Shown: positions 6,768 through 9,623 of the stretch, one piece after another | How the letters are laid out: each line of letters opens with the position of its first letter | How positions within the stretch are numbered: position 1 is the stretch's first letter | Origin: CAYRJD01 sp964424585 | GTDB lineage: Bacteria; Actinomycetota; Acidimicrobiia; Acidimicrobiales; Poriferisodalaceae | DNA: 9,623 nt | Reading direction: 5' to 3' | Assembly: GCA_964424585.1 (NCBI GenBank) | Contig: CAYRJD010000038.1 | Coordinates: forward strand, 1-9,623 | The notes under the pieces: model-generated | Databases searched by the model: none | What the model was told of the DNA's origin: nothing | Seen by the model: only the letters and a program-made list of their open reading frames with translations | Made by a program: the position numbers and the translations under genes

Positions 6768-6829
6768 ACACGCCATCGTTTGAGTGCACCGCATCGACGA
6801 AGACAATCGGTAGAGCGACGCCGCGGCTG

Positions 6830-8050
6830 CTAGCGACTGCGGGAGCCTCGGCGGCCGACGAGGGCGCTGGCGACGCGGGAGGCTCGGGCGGGGAACGCGA
6901 TGAACTCGCCTTGGTCTGACACCGAGGGCACGTCTGGGCCGCGCACGAAGATGAGCCGGTAGCCGACGTAGAGCGCGACCAGCGTGAAGTTCGCGGCGAG
7001 CACCAAGAACAGCCCGCTCGGGCTCGCGCCCATCGCGAGCGACGCGCCGAGAGGCCCGACGATTGCGCCGATGCCGTTGACTCGCACCAGCAATGCGCTG
7101 GCGCCGGTGCGTTGGGCGGGTTCGAGCCAGTCGTTCGACAGCGCAATCGCGAGCGAGTACAGCGGGTAGGCGAAGCCGCCCATTGCGAACAGCACCAGCA
7201 GCGCAACGAGACTGTCGGCGGACAGGCGAGCGACTGTCAGCGCGCCCGCCGCCGACGCGACCGCGCAGCCCAAGATGACGCTGCGCCGAGGCACGACGTC
7301 TGACAGGCGACCGACCGGCAGCTGCAGCGCCAGCGAGCCCAGCATCGGCGCGGCGACGAACAGGCCGACCCGCGCGACCGACAGTCCCTCTACCGATGCG
7401 TAGACGGGCACGACCGCGCCGATGGTTCCGAGCGCCGCGCCAGCAAAGAAGGTCACGACCACGCCGGTGGGCACGATGCCGACCAGCTCGCCGATGCGCA
7501 GCGGCTGTGGGTCGTTGACCGCGGGCGGCGCCGAGCCGGTGAGGCTCATCGGCACCAGCGACAGGCTGACCAGCACCGACGCGACGACGAACGGCACGAA
7601 GCCGGTCGTGTCGGTGAGCGAGTTGAGCAGGTGGCCGGCGGCGATCGAGCCCATCGTCACGATCATGTAGGCGGCCATGATGCGGCCACGGTTGGCGTTG
7701 GAGGCTTGGTGGTGGAGCCAGCTTTCGAGCACCACGAGCAGGCCAGCGAAGCACGCGCCCCACGCGAAGCGGAACACGCCCCAGGCGAGCGGGTCGACCC
7801 ACACCACCGCCAGCAGCGACACGCTGCTGCCGAGCGAAGCGAGCGCCGCGAACACCCGGATGTGGCCGACCCGCTGCACCGCTCGCAGCCCCACGCCGGT
7901 GCCGACCATGAAGCCGACGAAGTTCATCGCCATGACGATGCCGGTGACGGTCGAGCCGAAGCCAGCTTGCTCGGCCCGCACGCTCAGCAGCGTGCCCTGG
8001 ATGCCGTGACCGGCCATCAGCAGTCCGACGCCCGAAAATAGCTGCCACAC
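6830..8050 (-). CDS. Major facilitator superfamily transporter, YcaD-like
   Basis: This is a 406-residue inner-membrane permease with about twelve hydrophobic segments, the usual MFS size. It matches the YcaD-like subgroup from memory: VVLESWL (106-112) followed by NANRGRIMAAYMIV (118-131) corresponds to E. coli YcaD 'VVESALM...RNRGRLLAAYMMV'. LPVGRLSDVVPRR (244-256) is the MFS loop motif between helices of the second half, and YPLYSLAIAL (295-304) is also typical. The substrate cannot be read from the sequence. The open frame extends to 8194, but its first 48 codons are antisense to fhs and contain no membrane segment. GTG at 8050-8048 places the first helix (QLFSGVGLLMAGHG) at the N-terminus as in relatives, and AGGCAGG lies about 9 nt upstream. 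It converges with the small membrane protein (62 bp apart) and is divergent from fhs (21 bp between starts). The C-terminal tail from about 370 is hydrophilic and basic at its end (RRGSRSR). Confidence 0.93.
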   Translation of the reverse strand: MWQLFSGVGLLMAGHGIQGTLLSVRAEQAGFGSTVTGIVMAMNFVGFMVGTGVGLRAVQRVGHIRVFAALASLGSSVSLLAVVWVDPLAWGVFRFAWGACFAGLLVVLESWLHHQASNANRGRIMAAYMIVTMGSIAAGHLLNSLTDTTGFVPFVVASVLVSLSLVPMSLTGSAPPAVNDPQPLRIGELVGIVPTGVVVTFFAGAALGTIGAVVPVYASVEGLSVARVGLFVAAPMLGSLALQLPVGRLSDVVPRRSVILGCAVASAAGALTVARLSADSLVALLVLFAMGGFAYPLYSLAIALSNDWLEPAQRTGASALLVRVNGIGAIVGPLGASLAMGASPSGLFLVLAANFTLVALYVGYRLIFVRGPDVPSVSDQGEFIAFPARASRVASALVGRRGSRSR

Positions 8051-8056
8051 GACCGG

Positions 8057-8062
8057 TAGCCT
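8057..8062 (+). promoter_or_regulatory. Candidate -10 element (TAGCCT) for fhs, near-leaderless
   Basis: TAGCCT fits TANNNT and ends 9 nt before ATG at 8072, the same distance as TAGCGT before proS. No Shine-Dalgarno is present. Its -35 region would lie inside the start of the divergent transporter gene. This is a weak call on sequence alone. Confidence 0.3.
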
Positions 8063-8071
8063 GCCTGTCCG

Positions 8072-9623
8072 ATGGCCGCCGGGACGCACTTGTCTGACCT
8101 CGCCATCGCGCAGGCGGCGCAGCTGCGGCCGCTGGCCGACGTCGCGGCCGACGCACACATTCCGCCTGAGCACCTCGAGCCGTACGGCCGTCACGCCGCG
8201 AAGGTGTCGCTAGACGCGATCGGCACGATGGCCGAGCGGCCTCGTGCTCGCTACGTCGTGGTTTCGGCGATCACGCCGACGCCGCTGGGTGAGGGGAAGA
8301 CGACGACGACCGTCGGGCTCGGTCAGGCGTTCGCGCACATCGGCCGGACAGCGACGATCGCGATTCGGCAGCCGTCGATGGGGCCGACGTTCGGCATCAA
8401 GGGCGGCGCTGCGGGCGGCGGCTACAGCCAGGTCGTGCCGATGGAGCTGATGAACCTGCACCTCACCGGCGACATGCACGCCGTGACCGCCGCGCACAAC
8501 CTCTGCGCCGCGGTGCTCGACGCGCACCTGTTTCACGGCAACGAGCTGGGGCTCGACGTTCACAACATCACCTGGCGGCGAGTGCTCGACGTGAACGACC
8601 GCGCGCTGCGGAGCGCGGTGATCGGGCTGGGCGGGCGGCTCGACGGGGTGCCGCGCGAGAGCGGCTTCGACATCACAGCTGCGTCGGAGGTGATGGCCGC
8701 GCTGGCACTAGCGACGTCGCTCGCCGATCTGCGGGCGCGGCTGGGACGCATCGTCGTCGGGTATGCGGGCGACGGCACGCCGGTGACCGCGGAGGAGCTG
8801 CAGGTCGCCGGGTCGATGGCGGTGCTGCTGCGAGAGGCGATCAAGCCGAACCTGATGCAGACGCTGGAAGGCACTCCGGCGCTGGTGCACACCGGGCCGT
8901 TCGGCAACATCGCGACCGGCAACTCATCGATTGTGGCCGACCAGATCGGGGTGCGCACCGCCGACTTTCTGATCACCGAGGCGGGCTTCGGCGCGGACAT
9001 GGGGGCTGAGCGGTTTTTCAACATCAAGTGCCGCTACGCCGGGCTGGCGCCCGACGCGGCGGTGCTGGTGGCGACGGTGCGGGCGTTGAAGAGCCACAGC
9101 GGGAAGTACCGGGTTGTGGCCGGGCGTGCGCTGCCTGATGCGCTGCTGGCGGAGAACCCCGACGACGTGCACGCCGGCGGCGCGAACCTGACGAAGCAGA
9201 TCGAGAACATCCGGCTGCACGGCGTGTCGCCGGTGGTGGCGGTGAACATGTTTCCCGACGACCACGAAGCCGACGTGCGTGCCGTCGCAGAGATCGCTGC
9301 GGCCGCGGGCGCTCGGGTGGCTCGCTGCACGCACTTCGCGGACGGCGGCGCGGGCGCGGTCGAGCTGGCCGAGGCGGTCGCCGACGCGGCGGACGAGCCG
9401 AGCGACTTCGCGCTGCTGTACCCCGACGACGCTTCGCTGCGCGACAAGATCGACGCGATTGCCACGCGCGTCTACGGCGCGGAGAGCGTCAGCTACACGC
9501 CACGAGCTGCCCGCGAGCTCGACAGGTACGAAGCGAACGGCTTCGGCCACCTGCCGATCTGCGTGGCGAAGTCGCACCTGTCTTTGTCGCACGACCCGTC
9601 GCTGCTCGGCGCGCCGACCGGCT
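8072..9623 (+). CDS. fhs: Formate--tetrahydrofolate ligase (formyl-THF synthetase), 3' end outside window
   Basis: This cytoplasmic enzyme makes 10-formyl-tetrahydrofolate from formate, tetrahydrofolate and ATP, feeding one-carbon units into purine and other synthesis. An open frame of 517 complete codons runs to the right edge; the family is about 550-560 residues, so roughly 40 are missing. Signatures in order: SDLAIAQAAQLRPL (8-21); the ATP-binding loop TPTPLGEGKTTTT (68-80); QPSMGPTFGIKGGAAGGGY (100-118); NLHLTGDMHA (128-137); ITWRRVLDVNDR (166-177); KPNLMQTLEGTPALVHTGPF (258-277); EAGFGADMGAE (303-313); and VYGAESVSYTP (467-477). An in-frame TAG at 8057-8059 limits the start. ATG at 8072 is the first possible start, and TTG at 8090 would give MSDLAIAQAA, which fits family N-termini equally well. 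After VRALK (336-340) comes a SHSGKYRVVAG segment instead of the more familiar MHGG form. The gene stands alone and diverges from the transporter. Confidence 0.97.
   Translation, partial: MAAGTHLSDLAIAQAAQLRPLADVAADAHIPPEHLEPYGRHAAKVSLDAIGTMAERPRARYVVVSAITPTPLGEGKTTTTVGLGQAFAHIGRTATIAIRQPSMGPTFGIKGGAAGGGYSQVVPMELMNLHLTGDMHAVTAAHNLCAAVLDAHLFHGNELGLDVHNITWRRVLDVNDRALRSAVIGLGGRLDGVPRESGFDITAASEVMAALALATSLADLRARLGRIVVGYAGDGTPVTAEELQVAGSMAVLLREAIKPNLMQTLEGTPALVHTGPFGNIATGNSSIVADQIGVRTADFLITEAGFGADMGAERFFNIKCRYAGLAPDAAVLVATVRALKSHSGKYRVVAGRALPDALLAENPDDVHAGGANLTKQIENIRLHGVSPVVAVNMFPDDHEADVRAVAEIAAAAGARVARCTHFADGGAGAVELAEAVADAADEPSDFALLYPDDASLRDKIDAIATRVYGAESVSYTPRAARELDRYEANGFGHLPICVAKSHLSLSHDPSLLGAPTG

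Noticed and set aside
6768..6829. Bidirectional terminator between the converging small membrane gene and transporter
   Set aside because: I looked for a GC-rich hairpin with a T-tract and found none convincing in these 62 bp.
6731..6919. Possible 62-codon gene from TTG 6731 with GGAG before it
   Set aside because: It overlaps the end of the small membrane protein and runs antisense into the transporter tail, and its second half turns into Gly/Ala/Glu shadow sequence. Noted only as a possible boundary remnant.
6741..8156. 471-codon minus-strand frame overlapping the transporter in another frame
   Set aside because: Extremely Arg/Pro/Ala-rich with no hydrophobic segments; the overlapping frame encodes clear MFS helices.
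8051..8194. Upstream extension of the transporter frame (48 codons)
   Set aside because: It is antisense to the conserved N-terminus of fhs and Arg-rich, with no membrane character; the first helix begins right after GTG 8050.
8560..9592. Long minus-strand frames (155, 222 and 143 codons) opposite fhs
   Set aside because: Antisense to conserved formate-THF ligase motifs; shadow composition.

Overview
The window is high-GC bacterial DNA. Its housekeeping genes run at roughly 70-78% GC in the stretches I counted, with frequent GTG/TTG starts, little Shine-Dalgarno signal in front of the main genes, and long antisense shadow frames. Together with a SNF2 helicase of the actinobacterial HelZ type, this suggests an actinobacterium, perhaps of the Acidimicrobiia. 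The phylum is an inference from style and gene families, and the lineage is a guess. I see no rRNA, tRNA, CRISPR array, insertion sequence or phage gene.

Layout. Positions 1-3901 are read on the minus strand: a large SNF2-family helicase (278-3901) runs directly into a second gene whose GTG start overlaps the helicase stop and which leaves the window at its left edge (1-281). A 166-bp divergent spacer (3902-4067) separates the helicase from proS (4068-5825, plus strand), a complete bacterial-type prolyl-tRNA synthetase with its editing domain. Two small genes of unknown function follow on the plus strand (5867-6328 and 6381-6767). The first encodes a soluble acidic protein, the second a single-pass membrane protein. 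Both have strong Shine-Dalgarno sites and clearly lower GC (about 57-63%) than their neighbours, so they look like a small accessory insert. A YcaD-like MFS transporter (6830-8050, minus) converges on them. The 5' 517 codons of fhs, formate-tetrahydrofolate ligase (8072 to the right edge, plus), start only 21 bp from the transporter start.

How the genes fit together. proS (translation) and fhs (one-carbon folate metabolism) are core metabolic genes with no evident link to each other. The helicase and its overlapping partner are probably translationally coupled and may work together on DNA. The two small genes may form a mini-operon. No known defence, secretion or biosynthetic system can be assembled from the window. 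The least explained items are the small AT-richer gene pair, the overlapping partial gene beside the helicase, an in-frame 12-bp coding repeat in the helicase, and a TAGCNT motif at identical distance from the proS and fhs starts.
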